From CAZAPV01 sp964487195 (GTDB taxonomy: Bacteria; Patescibacteriota; Patescibacteriia; SG8-24), in assembly GCA_964487195.1 (NCBI GenBank), contig CAZAPV010000007.1, positions 1-30,224 of the forward strand: 30,224 bases of DNA. Direction: 5' to 3'. The position numbers were made by a program, and so were the translations under genes. Below the pieces are notes generated by a model. It searched no databases. It was not told where the DNA came from and saw only the letters and a program-made list of their open reading frames with translations. This document shows positions 6,819 to 15,183 of this stretch, one piece after another. Each line of letters begins with the position of its first letter. Positions within the stretch are counted from its first letter, which is position 1.

Positions 6819-8027
6819 CTAGAACTGGGACGCGAGATTGTACATCGGCAGGATGACCGCGGACACCATCGCGCCGACAGCGAGGCCCATGACGATCATG
6901 ATGAGCGGCTCGATCGCGGAGACGAGATTGCCGACGCTGTTCTGGATGTCGCGGCTGTAGAAATTGGTGATGCGGTCGAGCACGTCCGCGAGCTTGCCGG
7001 TCTCTTCGCCCACCGCCATCATCTGCGGGATCATCGTCGGCACGGCGCTCGATCGCATGAATACGGTGGTGATCGAGTTGCCGTCGGAAACCTCTTTTTT
7101 CGTGTCGAGGATGAGCTGGCGATAGTAGGCGTTGCCGACGATCTCCGCGCAGATGTCGAGACTCGCGGGGATGTCGACGCCGCCGGCGGCGAGCGTTCCC
7201 ATGCTGCGCGTGAAACGAACGAGATAGATCTTCTGGAGCAGCGGCCCGAACACCGGGATCGCCAATTTCGCGCGATCCCACAGCCGCCTCCCCTCGACGG
7301 TCCGGATCCAATAGCGCGTCCCGACGACGGCGAGCACCGCGGCGATCACGATCTCGACGGCGTATTTCGCGAAAAATCCGCTCGTCGCGATCAGCATCCG
7401 CGTCGTGAGCGGGAGCGTGGCGCCGGATTCGGTGAGCACCGATGTCAGCTTCGGCAGGACGAACGTCATCATGATGAAACCGACGATCACGAGGCCGATG
7501 ACGATGAAAATCGGATAAATCATCGCGCCGCGGATCTTGGACATCAGGTCGAAATCCCGTTCCATCTGGTCGGCGAGATAGTTCATCACGTCTTCGAGCC
7601 GGCCGGTGGTTTCGCCCGATTTGATCATGTTCCTGTAGAACGGCGTGAACGCCTTCGGATGGTTCTCCATGGCGATGGAGAGCGCGGTGCCGGACTCCAC
7701 TTCGTTGCCGAGGTCGACCGTGATCGCGCGCAGCCGCGGATTGACCGTCTGGCGGCTGACGGTCCGGAGCGCCTGCACTACCGGCACTTTCGCGCCGATC
7801 AGCACGGAAAATTGCCGGGTAAACACCACGATGTCGGCGATCGGAATCCGATTGAAAAACGGCAGCTCCCGCTCGAACAGGAACCGTTCCTTGTGCTCGT
7901 CGAGCGACGACACGGCGAACCCGCGTTCGCGAAGCGTGTCGCTCGCGATCTCGACCGTCGCGGCTTCGATGAGACCCGCGACGGCGTTGCCCTGCGCGTC
8001 CCGCGCGCGATAGTCGTATTTCGGCAT
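6819..8027 (-). CDS. pilC: Type IV pilus inner-membrane platform protein
   Basis: A 402-residue GspF/PilC-family protein. It begins MPKYDYRARDAQGNAVAGLIEA, the usual N-terminal segment, and has two tandem T2SF domains. The first (about residues 70-190) contains FTRQFSVLIGAKVPVVQAL and GETTGRLEDVMNYLADQ. The second (about 270-395) contains FTRSMGTLAAGGVDIPASL and GEETGKLADVLDRI. Each is followed by hydrophobic membrane segments. PilC couples the cytoplasmic PilB motor to pilin insertion. It lies 5 bp after the response regulator gene and closes the pilM-pilC run. Confidence 0.95.
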   Translation of the reverse strand: MPKYDYRARDAQGNAVAGLIEAATVEIASDTLRERGFAVSSLDEHKERFLFERELPFFNRIPIADIVVFTRQFSVLIGAKVPVVQALRTVSRQTVNPRLRAITVDLGNEVESGTALSIAMENHPKAFTPFYRNMIKSGETTGRLEDVMNYLADQMERDFDLMSKIRGAMIYPIFIVIGLVIVGFIMMTFVLPKLTSVLTESGATLPLTTRMLIATSGFFAKYAVEIVIAAVLAVVGTRYWIRTVEGRRLWDRAKLAIPVFGPLLQKIYLVRFTRSMGTLAAGGVDIPASLDICAEIVGNAYYRQLILDTKKEVSDGNSITTVFMRSSAVPTMIPQMMAVGEETGKLADVLDRITNFYSRDIQNSVGNLVSAIEPLIMIVMGLAVGAMVSAVILPMYNLASQF

Positions 8028-8032
8028 GGAGT

Positions 8033-8416
8033 TCAGTCGATCTTCAGAACGTTTTTGATCTTTTCAACCGCTTCGGACGGCACGAAGTGCGCTTTGATCA
8101 GATAGTCCGCCGCGCCTTCCTGGATCGCCCGTTCGACGTCCTCTTTCTGTCCGAGATTCGTGAGCATGATCACCGGGATCGCTTTCGTCTTCGGGTCCGC
8201 TTTGAGCTTTTCGAGCACTTCGAAGCCGTCGAGCTTCGGCATCAGCACGTCGAGCAGGACGAGATCGGGCTTCTCCCGCGCAGCCGCCTTCAGCCCCTCT
8301 TCGCCGTCGCGCGCGATCACCACATCGAACTGTTCGATTTCGAGCTTGGTGGCGTAAATCCCCGACAGGAACGCATCGTCGTCCACGATCAGGATTTTCG
8401 TTTTCTTGGTCGGCAT
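8033..8416 (-). CDS. CheY-like single-domain response regulator
   Basis: A 127-residue receiver domain with no output domain. All key residues are present: the acidic triad region ILIVDDDAF (D12-D14), the phospho-acceptor D56 in LVLLDVLMP, T86 in MLTNLG and K108 in DYLIKAHF. It lies between pilB and pilC with gaps of 12 and 5 bp, so it is cotranscribed with the motor genes. A pilus-control role, by analogy with PilG/PilH, is inferred from position. No histidine kinase is in the window, so its phosphodonor is unknown. Confidence 0.9.
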   Translation of the reverse strand: MPTKKTKILIVDDDAFLSGIYATKLEIEQFDVVIARDGEEGLKAAAREKPDLVLLDVLMPKLDGFEVLEKLKADPKTKAIPVIMLTNLGQKEDVERAIQEGAADYLIKAHFVPSEAVEKIKNVLKID

Positions 8417-8428
8417 AGTGCTGGAAAA

Positions 8429-10171
8429 TTATTCGGCACTGATCCGTAAAACTTCTTCAAGTGTAGTCAAACCCTCCAGCGCCTTCAAGAGGCCGTCCTG
8501 GCGGAGCGACAGCATCTCCTGGCGCTTGGCGCACTCCCGCACCTTCTCCATCGGGAAGCCGGCGGTGACGAGCGCGCGCAGTTCGTCATCGAACCGCAGC
8601 AGTTCGGCGACCGCGACCCGTCCGTTGTAGCCGGTGTCGCCGCAACGGAGGCACCCTCTCCCCTTGTACAGCGTAAACGCGGCGCTCGAAAGTTTGAGGT
8701 GGGATTTGTACGTCTCGGGAATCGCCTCGATCTCCTTGCGGATCCCTTTCTCCACGTTCGCCGGCACGGTCGTCGTCGTTTTGCACCGTTCGCAAATTTT
8801 CCGCGCGAGTCGCTGCGCGATCGCGATGTTGATCGTCGCGGAGAGCAGGAACGGTTCGACGCGCATGTCGACGAGGCGCGGCACGACGCCGAAAGAATCG
8901 TTGGTGTGCACCGTGGAAAAAATCAGGTGGCCGGTGAGCGCAGCGTGCACGGCGAGCTCGCCGGTTTCGCCGTCGCGGATTTCGCCGACCATGATGATGT
9001 TGGGGTCCTGCCGCAGGAGCGCGCGCAGTCCGGTCGCGAACGTGAAGCCGACCTCCGGCCGCACCTGCGATTGGTTGACGCCCTTGATGTAGTACTCGAT
9101 CGGATCTTCGAGCGTCGAAATGTTCACACCGTCCTCGTTGCGCATGTTGAGCACGGTGAACAGCGTCGTTGATTTGCCCGAACCGGTCGGACCGCTGACG
9201 AGAAACAGCCCGTACGGCTTGCGGATCTCCTCTTCGATGACGCGGACGTATTCCTTCCGGAAGCCGAGCAGCTCCAGCGTCACCGCGCTCTTCGCGGTGT
9301 CGAGGATGCGCATCACGATCTTCTCGGTATCGGCGAGCGGGAGGGTGGAGATGCGAAAATCGATCGCCTTCCCTTCGATCGTTTCGGTGATGCGGCCATC
9401 CTGCGGGATGCGCGTTTCGTCGAGCTTCAGGTTGGCGAGCACTTTGATGCGGGAGATGATCGATGCGTGGATGTATTTCGGCAGCGTGAGCGACGTGCGC
9501 AGGACGCCGTCGACGCGATACCGGACGCGCGTCTCATTGCCGAACGGCTCAATGTGGATGTCCGACGCGCCGCCGTCCACCGCGTGCCGGATGATCACCG
9601 AGACGATGCGCGACACCGGCGCGCCTTTGATGATGTCTTCGAGCTTCTCTTCCTTCGCCTCCGATTTTTTCTCCGGGACGAATTTTTCTTTCGCGGCTTC
9701 GAGCGCCTTCGCGACCTCCTTGCCGAGCACCTGATAGCGCCTGAGCGCGTCGTTGTAGGACGCGGTCGAAATGATGAAATACTTCGGTTTGAAATTGGAG
9801 TTCTGCGCCAAAAATTCAATCGCCTGCGCCGCGGCGGCGTCGCGAGGATCGACCATGCCGACATGCACGACGTCGCCGTCACGCTCGAACGCCACCGCTT
9901 TCTGGTTTTCCGCCGCGCTCTTCGGAAGGAGATTCAGCACCTGCGGCGGGATCTCCCTGCCGACGAGATCGGCATACGGCACGCCGATGAGCGTCCCCTG
10001 CGCGCGCGTCAAAAGCTCCTCGTCGACGAATTTCTTCGCGAGGAGGATCGTTTCGGCGGATTTTCCGGTCGCGGTCTGTTCCTTGGCGATCTCGGCGCTC
10101 TGTTCCTCGGTGAGCTGGCCGGCTTCGACGAGGATCGTCAGGAGTTCGGTGCCGCGTTTTTTCGGTGGCAT
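8429..10171 (-). CDS. pilB: Type IV pilus assembly ATPase (PilB/GspE type)
   Basis: A 580-residue AAA+ motor that powers pilin polymerisation. Residues 1-150 form an MshEN/T2SSE N-terminal domain. The ATPase follows: Walker A GPTGSGKST at 327-335, Asp box LEDPIEY at 354-360, Walker B region NIIMVGEIRD at 391-400, and the His box around HLIFSTVHTND. A zinc-binding four-cysteine insert (C460, C463, C507, C510) marks it as PilB/GspE rather than the retraction ATPase PilT, which lacks it. No pilT is in the window. Confidence 0.95.
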   Translation of the reverse strand: MPPKKRGTELLTILVEAGQLTEEQSAEIAKEQTATGKSAETILLAKKFVDEELLTRAQGTLIGVPYADLVGREIPPQVLNLLPKSAAENQKAVAFERDGDVVHVGMVDPRDAAAAQAIEFLAQNSNFKPKYFIISTASYNDALRRYQVLGKEVAKALEAAKEKFVPEKKSEAKEEKLEDIIKGAPVSRIVSVIIRHAVDGGASDIHIEPFGNETRVRYRVDGVLRTSLTLPKYIHASIISRIKVLANLKLDETRIPQDGRITETIEGKAIDFRISTLPLADTEKIVMRILDTAKSAVTLELLGFRKEYVRVIEEEIRKPYGLFLVSGPTGSGKSTTLFTVLNMRNEDGVNISTLEDPIEYYIKGVNQSQVRPEVGFTFATGLRALLRQDPNIIMVGEIRDGETGELAVHAALTGHLIFSTVHTNDSFGVVPRLVDMRVEPFLLSATINIAIAQRLARKICERCKTTTTVPANVEKGIRKEIEAIPETYKSHLKLSSAAFTLYKGRGCLRCGDTGYNGRVAVAELLRFDDELRALVTAGFPMEKVRECAKRQEMLSLRQDGLLKALEGLTTLEEVLRISAE

Positions 10172-10175
10172 AAGA

Positions 10176-10460
10176 CTATGGCGCGCCCGGCTTCGTCAGG
10201 AACGGCGCCGGGTTTCCTTGGCCGAGCGCCGGCTGCACCGGGATGACGCCGAACCGCTTCAGCGCGCGGAAATCGTCGCGGGTCGTGAGCGCGTTCACGT
10301 CCGACGCCGGGATGACGAGGCGGGCGACCGCCGCGGACGACGGCTGGGTCTCCGGTTGCGGGATGAACTGATCGCGGTAAAAAAACGCGAGCACGAGCAG
10401 GATCGCGCCGAGGATGGCGGCGAGGATCGCGGTTTGCCGTTGTGCCTTGGAAAACGCCAT
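10176..10460 (-). CDS. Small membrane-anchored protein in the pilP position
   Basis: A 94-residue protein with one membrane helix (about residues 11-27, ILAAILGAILLVLAFFY) after a short basic N-terminus. A proline-rich extracytoplasmic tail follows. It sits between the pilO-like gene (1-bp gap) and pilB (4-bp gap), where diderm pilus operons carry pilP. No lipobox cysteine is seen, and I cannot show homology to PilP. It is best described as an uncharacterised pilus-operon membrane protein. Confidence 0.7.
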   Translation of the reverse strand: MAFSKAQRQTAILAAILGAILLVLAFFYRDQFIPQPETQPSSAAVARLVIPASDVNALTTRDDFRALKRFGVIPVQPALGQGNPAPFLTKPGAP

Positions 10461-10461
10461 A

Positions 10462-11076
10462 TTAAGGCTGTTTTTGCTGCGCCGCGAGATCGGGCCGCGT
10501 CGCGCGCGTCACGTCGAGGTAGTATGCGCGCAGCACGACGTTGTAGCTGCCGGCGGTCGGGGTGAAGATGATGTTCTCCACGTCGAACAGCCGCTCCGAA
10601 CGCTCAATGTCGGCGAGGAAACTTTTAAACTGCTCGTAGGAGCCGCCGGCGACGGTGAACGCGACGCGCACCGCGCGGCGATTTGCCGACGACGTGAACT
10701 TATCGTCAGGGGATGAATCGATCGACAGCAAAACGAATCCGTTGCTCCCCGCGATCGTATCGAGCTGGACGTCGATCCCCGGAACGTCCTGGTCGATCGG
10801 TACGGTGTTTTCGATCTTGGATTTTAGGTCGGGATTCAGGTCGCGATACGACGACGACGCGGTTGCGAGCTGGTTGAGGTAGACGCGGTCGGCGGCGACG
10901 CGCTGCTCATAGGACGACAGATCGAGCCAGCCGCCCGGAAGGAGCGGTCCGATGCGCGGGAAGAACAACAGCATGTATGCCACGCCGGCGTATGCGAACG
11001 CCGCGATCACCGTGAGGATCGGCAGCGCTCTCGCGAGCATCTCCGTGCGGCTCGGTTTGATCATCGCGGTCGCCAT
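10462..11076 (-). CDS. PilO-like pilus alignment protein
   Basis: A 204-residue bitopic protein: a 17-residue cytoplasmic tail, one membrane helix (about residues 18-40), a coiled-coil-like segment (SYEQRVAADRVYLNQLATASSSYRDL) and a small alpha/beta domain (VAFTVAGGSYEQFKSFLADIERSERLFDVENI). The phrase YEQFKSFLADIERSERL is characteristic of PilO-type domains, which dimerise with PilN. The gene overlaps the pilN-like gene by 16 bp. The assignment rests on fold-like pattern and gene order. Confidence 0.8.
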   Translation of the reverse strand: MATAMIKPSRTEMLARALPILTVIAAFAYAGVAYMLLFFPRIGPLLPGGWLDLSSYEQRVAADRVYLNQLATASSSYRDLNPDLKSKIENTVPIDQDVPGIDVQLDTIAGSNGFVLLSIDSSPDDKFTSSANRRAVRVAFTVAGGSYEQFKSFLADIERSERLFDVENIIFTPTAGSYNVVLRAYYLDVTRATRPDLAAQQKQP

Positions 11077-11678
11077 AGGTCGGGTTTGGCTTTGATGATC
11101 ATGGTGAACGCGATCCCGGTCACTTCGCCGGTCGGACTGATCTTCGCGGATGCCGAGGAGGCGTGCACGTCAAGAATCGACGGATCCTGCCGCAGCGCCA
11201 CGATCTGTTCGGCGGCGTCGCGGTAGCTTTTCGCCACCGCATCGAGCGTCACCGTCCCGCTGTCGGAATCCGCGGCGAAATTCACGTACGTGACGGTCAT
11301 CATCGTGTGCGCCTGGAGAAAGGAGAAGAACGCGGTCCAGGAAAGATGCGCGTTCAGCGCCTCCTGCGCCGCGGCGACCTCGCCGTTGAACGCGGCGGCG
11401 CGCTCCGTTTCCTTCCCCTGCGCGGCGATCTGCTGTTCGAGCTGCGTGATCGTCCCCTGGAGCGCGTCATGCCTCGCGACGCGCGACGCGATCATCTGCG
11501 AAAAGAAGAAATACGCGACGCCGATCGCGATCGTCTCGGCGACGAGCACGACGGCGAGCGCGAGCAGTCCGCGGCCGAGCGATGGCGCGGGGCGTCCTTG
11601 GAGCTCGCTCGGCATGAGCGAGACGCGAAGTCCGCTGATCGGCGGGGCGGATGGCGGATTGTTCTGCGGGACGTCCAT
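11061..11678 (-). CDS. PilN-like pilus alignment protein
   Basis: A 205-residue bitopic protein. The cytoplasmic N-terminus carries the segment LRVSLMPSEL (PilN proteins bind PilM through a short motif of the INLLP type; this is a loose match). A membrane helix follows at about residues 37-60, then a coiled coil (HDALQGTITQLEQQIAAQGKE region) and a ferredoxin-like domain. It lies 3 bp downstream of pilM and overlaps the pilO-like gene by 16 bp. It would link cytoplasmic PilM to the membrane complex. Confidence 0.8.
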   Translation of the reverse strand: MDVPQNNPPSAPPISGLRVSLMPSELQGRPAPSLGRGLLALAVVLVAETIAIGVAYFFFSQMIASRVARHDALQGTITQLEQQIAAQGKETERAAAFNGEVAAAQEALNAHLSWTAFFSFLQAHTMMTVTYVNFAADSDSGTVTLDAVAKSYRDAAEQIVALRQDPSILDVHASSASAKISPTGEVTGIAFTMIIKAKPDLWRPR

Positions 11679-11681
11679 ACG

Positions 11682-12764
11682 TTATTCGATATCGCGCATC
11701 GCGAGGCCGACCGCGACCGCGAACCGCGGGCCGATCTCGTCGAGCACCGTCCGCAATTCATCGGGGTACACGACGCGCGCCCACGGATCGCCGACGTACG
11801 TCTTGATGTTGAGCTGCTTCGCAAAAAAACCGGCGAGCTGCGGCAGACCGGCGCCGCCGCCCGTGACGATCACTTTTTCGACGGTCTTCCCGTTCGATTG
11901 CTCCTCGTTGCCGGTGTACAAATTGATCGAATACTGCAGTTCGGTGAGCATCGGCGCGATCGTCGCTTCGAAAATCTTCGGCAGCCCGTCGCCGGGATAG
12001 AGCGATGAAACGCTCTTGATGTCGCATTTCATGTGCTCCGCCGCGACGACGTCGAGCGACAGCGCCCGCGCCATCGCTTTCGTGAGCGTCGCGCCGCCCA
12101 TATCGAGACTGCGCGCCACGTACGGGATGCCGTTTTCGACGATCAGGATGTTCGTCCGCACCGCGCCGATGTCGACGATCATCGTCGTCGCGCGATCCTT
12201 GCCGATGAGCGCGCGGATCAGCGCGAACGCTTCGGTTTCCAGACTGACGAGGTCGAAGCCGGCGTTCTTGAACACGGCGACGTACTTCTGCACCATCGCT
12301 TTCGACGCGCCGGTGATCAGCACCGGGACGTTTTCCTTTACGGTTTTCTCGCCGAGTTTCGGCAGCTCCTTCGTGATCGCCGTGATCGGCTTGAAGTCGA
12401 GCACCATCTCCTCGAGCGGCACGGGAATCAATTTTTTCGCCTGCCATTGGATCGCTTCGCGCATCTCTTTCTCGGAACTTTTCGGGACGGTGATCACCGA
12501 ACTGAACACCGACGCGATCGGGAGGCCGGCGACCGCTTTGGTGGTGCTGGTGCGCGCCTTCAGCGCGATTTTCTTGAGCAGATCCGCCGCTTCCCTCGTC
12601 GCGTCGACGAGGTTGAGCGGCTGGACGTCCGGCATCCGTTCGGTGAAGCCGTACGTAAAAAGCCGCGCGCGGCCTTTTTCATTCTGAAGCTCGACGAGCT
12701 TGACGCCGCCCGCGCCGAGGTCGACGCCGAGGTAACTTTGCTTCTTCCCCCCGAACAAACTCAT
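11682..12764 (-). CDS. pilM: Type IV pilus assembly protein PilM (actin-like ATPase)
   Basis: A 360-residue actin-like protein. It opens with MSLFGGKKQSYLGVDLGAGGVKLVEL, the PilM phosphate-1 motif, and keeps the phosphate-2 signature (TTMIVDIGAVRTNILIVENG) and the adenosine motif VIVTGGGAGLPQLAGFFA. PilM forms the cytoplasmic ring with PilN. This is the first gene of the pilM-N-O-x-B-RR-C operon. An extended -10 box ends 9 nt before the ATG without a Shine-Dalgarno sequence. Confidence 0.95.
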   Translation of the reverse strand: MSLFGGKKQSYLGVDLGAGGVKLVELQNEKGRARLFTYGFTERMPDVQPLNLVDATREAADLLKKIALKARTSTTKAVAGLPIASVFSSVITVPKSSEKEMREAIQWQAKKLIPVPLEEMVLDFKPITAITKELPKLGEKTVKENVPVLITGASKAMVQKYVAVFKNAGFDLVSLETEAFALIRALIGKDRATTMIVDIGAVRTNILIVENGIPYVARSLDMGGATLTKAMARALSLDVVAAEHMKCDIKSVSSLYPGDGLPKIFEATIAPMLTELQYSINLYTGNEEQSNGKTVEKVIVTGGGAGLPQLAGFFAKQLNIKTYVGDPWARVVYPDELRTVLDEIGPRFAVAVGLAMRDIE

Positions 12765-12773
12765 AACCGTTCC

Positions 12774-12782
12774 AGTATACCA
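12774..12782 (-). promoter_or_regulatory. Extended -10 promoter of the pilM operon (leaderless)
   Basis: Minus strand TGG followed by TATACT, then 9 nt, then the pilM ATG. This predicts transcription starting one or two bases before the start codon. No good -35 box is seen. The upstream 50 bp to the rnhA stop hold GC-rich sequence and no clear terminator. Confidence 0.65.
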
Positions 12783-12830
12783 TTTTTTGCGCGGCGCGGC
12801 ATCCCCGCTCCCGCATAAAAGTGGACAACT

Positions 12831-13235
12831 TCAACGGAGGTGCTTGTCGATCGCTTCGTTGACCAGCCGATCCGCTTCCTTGTTCCGTTCGCGCGGCACG
12901 TGGGTGTAGCGCACCTTCCGAAATCCGGTACTCAAATTCCAGACGCGCATGAACAGCGGCATCAATCCGGGATTGCGCACTTTGTACTGATGATTAAGCT
13001 GCCGAACGGCGAGCTCGGAGTCCATGAACATCTCGACCTCGTCCGCGCCGAGATTTTTCGCGTGCTCGAGCGCGTCGATGATCGCGCTGTACTCGGCCTG
13101 ATTGTTCGTCGTTTCGCCGAGATAACGCGAATGCTCGAGCAGCACTTTGCCGCGCTCATCGGTGATGAAGACGCCGAGCCCCGCGGGACCGGGATTGCCG
13201 CGACTGCCGCCGTCGGTATGAATGATGACTTTCAT
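12831..13235 (-). CDS. rnhA: Ribonuclease HI family protein
   Basis: A 134-residue RNase H fold protein that would cleave the RNA strand of RNA-DNA hybrids. It starts MKVIIHTDGGSRGNPGPAG, the hallmark N-terminus. The four catalytic carboxylates are visible: D8 (HTDGG), E48 (NNQAEY), D72 (MFMDSELA) and D122 (NKEADRL). The ATG overlaps the recJ stop by 4 bp (ATGA) and has no Shine-Dalgarno sequence, so it depends on translational coupling to recJ. The open frame continues upstream to 13775 inside recJ, but homology begins at this Met. Confidence 0.93.
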   Translation of the reverse strand: MKVIIHTDGGSRGNPGPAGLGVFITDERGKVLLEHSRYLGETTNNQAEYSAIIDALEHAKNLGADEVEMFMDSELAVRQLNHQYKVRNPGLMPLFMRVWNLSTGFRKVRYTHVPRERNKEADRLVNEAIDKHLR

Positions 13236-15055
13236 GGTTGTGATTGCGGGTGACGCTGAGCGGGGACCCCGACGGCGCGCAGCGAGCTTGTCTCGCGAGC
13301 ACCGGCGGGGTGCGCAGCGGCAGGACCCGCCGCCAATTTCAAATCTACCAGTTTCAATTGTATCTCTTTGTTGCCGTTCCATGTATTGACCCCGATCTCC
13401 ACGACCACGTCCATGCGGCTGCCGGGCGCGAACGCTTTCGCCCGTTCCGCCATCCCGAAACCGATCAGCTTCATCTCTTTCGGAAGATCGCCGCGCGCCG
13501 CGATGCGCGCCGTCGTTTTCTTTTTGCCGATCGCGTCCACCGAACCGACGAGCAAGCCGGAGAGCAAAAATTTCGGGCGCGGATTCCGTTCGCCGTGCGG
13601 CTCGAGCTTTCCGAGCCACTCGACGAGGTCCCAGGTGATCTCGCTCGCGCGGATCTCGGCGTCGACGTCCACGGTCGGCCGGAGATCTTTCCCGGCGAGC
13701 GTTTCGTCGGCGTACGCTTCGACGTCGCGGCAGAATCCGCGGTAGTTCTCGTCGCCTTCGATCGTGAGCCCGCACGCCTGCGGATGGCCGCCGAACCGCG
13801 CGAGATGCGTTTTTGCGCGCTCCATCGCGCTGACGACGTTGAAGTCCGGGATGCTGCGGCCGGAGCCGACGATGCGGTCGCCGTCCTTGCCGAACACGAA
13901 CACCGGCGCGCCGAGTTCGGACACCAGTTTGCCGGCGACGAGTCCGACGATCCCGGCGGCCCAGCCGTCGCCCACGATGCAGTAGATCTTTTTCTTCCCG
14001 GCCTCGGCGACTTTGACGCGCGCCGCAGTCATGATCTCTTCGGTGTAGCGCTGCCGGTCGGCGTTCAGTTTATTGAGCGTCGCGGCGCGTTCGGTCGCTT
14101 CCTCGTCGGTTTCCGCCATCAGCGCGTCGAACGCGTGGCGCGCGTGCTCCATGCGCGACGCCGCATTGATGCGCGGACCGAGATAAAATCCGACCGAAGT
14201 CGTATCCAATGTTCCGAGCTCCAGTCCCGCGGCTTCGATCAGTTTTTTCAATCCCGGCCGACGCGTCTTATTCAGCACAACCAAGCCATATTTTTCGAGC
14301 GTACGGTTCTCGCCGATGAGCGGCATGACGTCGGTGACCGTCGCGATCGCGACGAGATCGAGCAGCCATTTTTCGAACCCGGGTTCGAACGAGACGCCGC
14401 GCTCGGCCGCGAACCGGATGAACGCGCACGCCACTTTGAACGAGACGCCGACCGCGGCGAGATATTTGTACGGATACGTTTCGCCCGGTACCCACGGATG
14501 GATGATGATGCATTCGGGGAGCCGCTCGGGGAGCTGGTGGTGGTCGACGACGATCGTGTCCATCCCCCGCTCCTTGGCGAGCGCGATCTCCGCGGCGCAG
14601 CCGATCCCGCAGTCCACGGTGATCATCAGCGTCGCGCTGTCCTTCGCGAGCTGCTCGACCGTCGCAGGCCGCACGCCGTATCCTTCCTTCTCGCGGTGCG
14701 GGAGGTAACTCGAAAACAGATTCGGATCCTTGCCCAACGACCGCGCGGCGGCACGGAGCGTCGTCATCAGCACCACCGAACCGGTGATCCCGTCGGCGTC
14801 GTAATCGCCGTGGATCACGACTTTCTCCCCCGTCTCGATCGCGCGCCACAGCCGCTCGCAGGCGCGGCGCATGTCGCGGAACAAAAACGGATCATGCAGA
14901 TCCTGGCCGTAGTCGGGCAATAAAAATTCGTCCACCGCTTCCTGTGTCGTGATGCCGCGGGTTGCGAGAAGCTGGACGATGATCGGATGAAGTTCCGGGA
15001 ACCGCTGCCGCACGTCCTCGGCGGGGGGCGGCGCGATCCGCCAGCGGCGTTCCAT
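13232..15055 (-). CDS. recJ: Single-stranded-DNA exonuclease RecJ with element-encoded C-terminal tail
   Basis: The 607-residue 5'-3' ssDNA exonuclease of recombination and mismatch repair belongs to the DHH superfamily. Motifs: HGDYDADGITG (DYDADG 84-89), TVDCGIG (148-150), VDHH (171-173), the DHHA1 motif FGGHPQACG, and a C-terminal OB fold ending near ...IQLKLVDLK. Residues 576-603 are encoded by an 85-bp palindromic element and read as an Ala/Pro/Arg-rich tail unlike the rest. Without it the protein would be about 575 residues, close to the usual RecJ length. It lies 1 bp after a 41-aa peptide gene and overlaps rnhA by 4 bp. Confidence 0.95.
   Translation of the reverse strand: MERRWRIAPPPAEDVRQRFPELHPIIVQLLATRGITTQEAVDEFLLPDYGQDLHDPFLFRDMRRACERLWRAIETGEKVVIHGDYDADGITGSVVLMTTLRAAARSLGKDPNLFSSYLPHREKEGYGVRPATVEQLAKDSATLMITVDCGIGCAAEIALAKERGMDTIVVDHHQLPERLPECIIIHPWVPGETYPYKYLAAVGVSFKVACAFIRFAAERGVSFEPGFEKWLLDLVAIATVTDVMPLIGENRTLEKYGLVVLNKTRRPGLKKLIEAAGLELGTLDTTSVGFYLGPRINAASRMEHARHAFDALMAETDEEATERAATLNKLNADRQRYTEEIMTAARVKVAEAGKKKIYCIVGDGWAAGIVGLVAGKLVSELGAPVFVFGKDGDRIVGSGRSIPDFNVVSAMERAKTHLARFGGHPQACGLTIEGDENYRGFCRDVEAYADETLAGKDLRPTVDVDAEIRASEITWDLVEWLGKLEPHGERNPRPKFLLSGLLVGSVDAIGKKKTTARIAARGDLPKEMKLIGFGMAERAKAFAPGSRMDVVVEIGVNTWNGNKEIQLKLVDLKLAAGPAAAHPAGARETSSLRAVGVPAQRHPQSQP
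13246..13330. repeat. 85-bp palindromic element, copy 1 (in recJ 3' end)
   Basis: An imperfect palindrome with matching ends (GCGGGT at the left, ACCCGC at the right) and an inner hairpin GCGAG/CTCGC flanked by CCCCG/CGGGG. It is translated as the last residues of RecJ. A second copy of exactly the same length lies at 18369-18453 in the other orientation. The copies share blocks such as GCGGGTCCTG, GTGCTCGCG, GCTGCGCGC, GTCGGGG and CACCCGC. Confidence 0.85.
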
Positions 15056-15056
15056 A

Positions 15057-15182
15057 CTATTGATTGAGATACGGCGCGATGGTGCCGACGATCGTCACGA
15101 TCGCGACGAACGCGAAGATCGCGATCCACGCCGCCTTGCGCACCTGGCGCTTTCTGAACTTGATGTTTCCGATTTTCGGCAT
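15057..15182 (-). CDS. 41-residue single-pass membrane peptide
   Basis: A short frame starting MPKIGNIKFRKRQVRKAAW. The very basic N-terminus is followed by one hydrophobic helix (about residues 20-36, AIFAFVAIVTIVGTIAP). It fits exactly between lepA and recJ with 1-bp gaps on both sides, the same spacing as the confirmed genes nearby, so it is very likely translated. No family is recognised. The layout, basic head plus one helix, would put the head in the cytoplasm. SecE was considered but the sequence gives no specific support. Confidence 0.75.
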   Translation of the reverse strand: MPKIGNIKFRKRQVRKAAWIAIFAFVAIVTIVGTIAPYLNQ

Positions 15183-15183
15183 A

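Noticed and set aside
8033..8416. A classical two-component system at the pilus locus
   Set aside because: Only a receiver domain is present; no histidine kinase, His-phosphotransfer or DNA-binding output domain is encoded nearby.
12765..12830. Possible terminator between rnhA and pilM
   Set aside because: The sequence is GC-rich but has no stable hairpin followed by a T run on the minus strand. Read-through from rnhA into pilM cannot be excluded.
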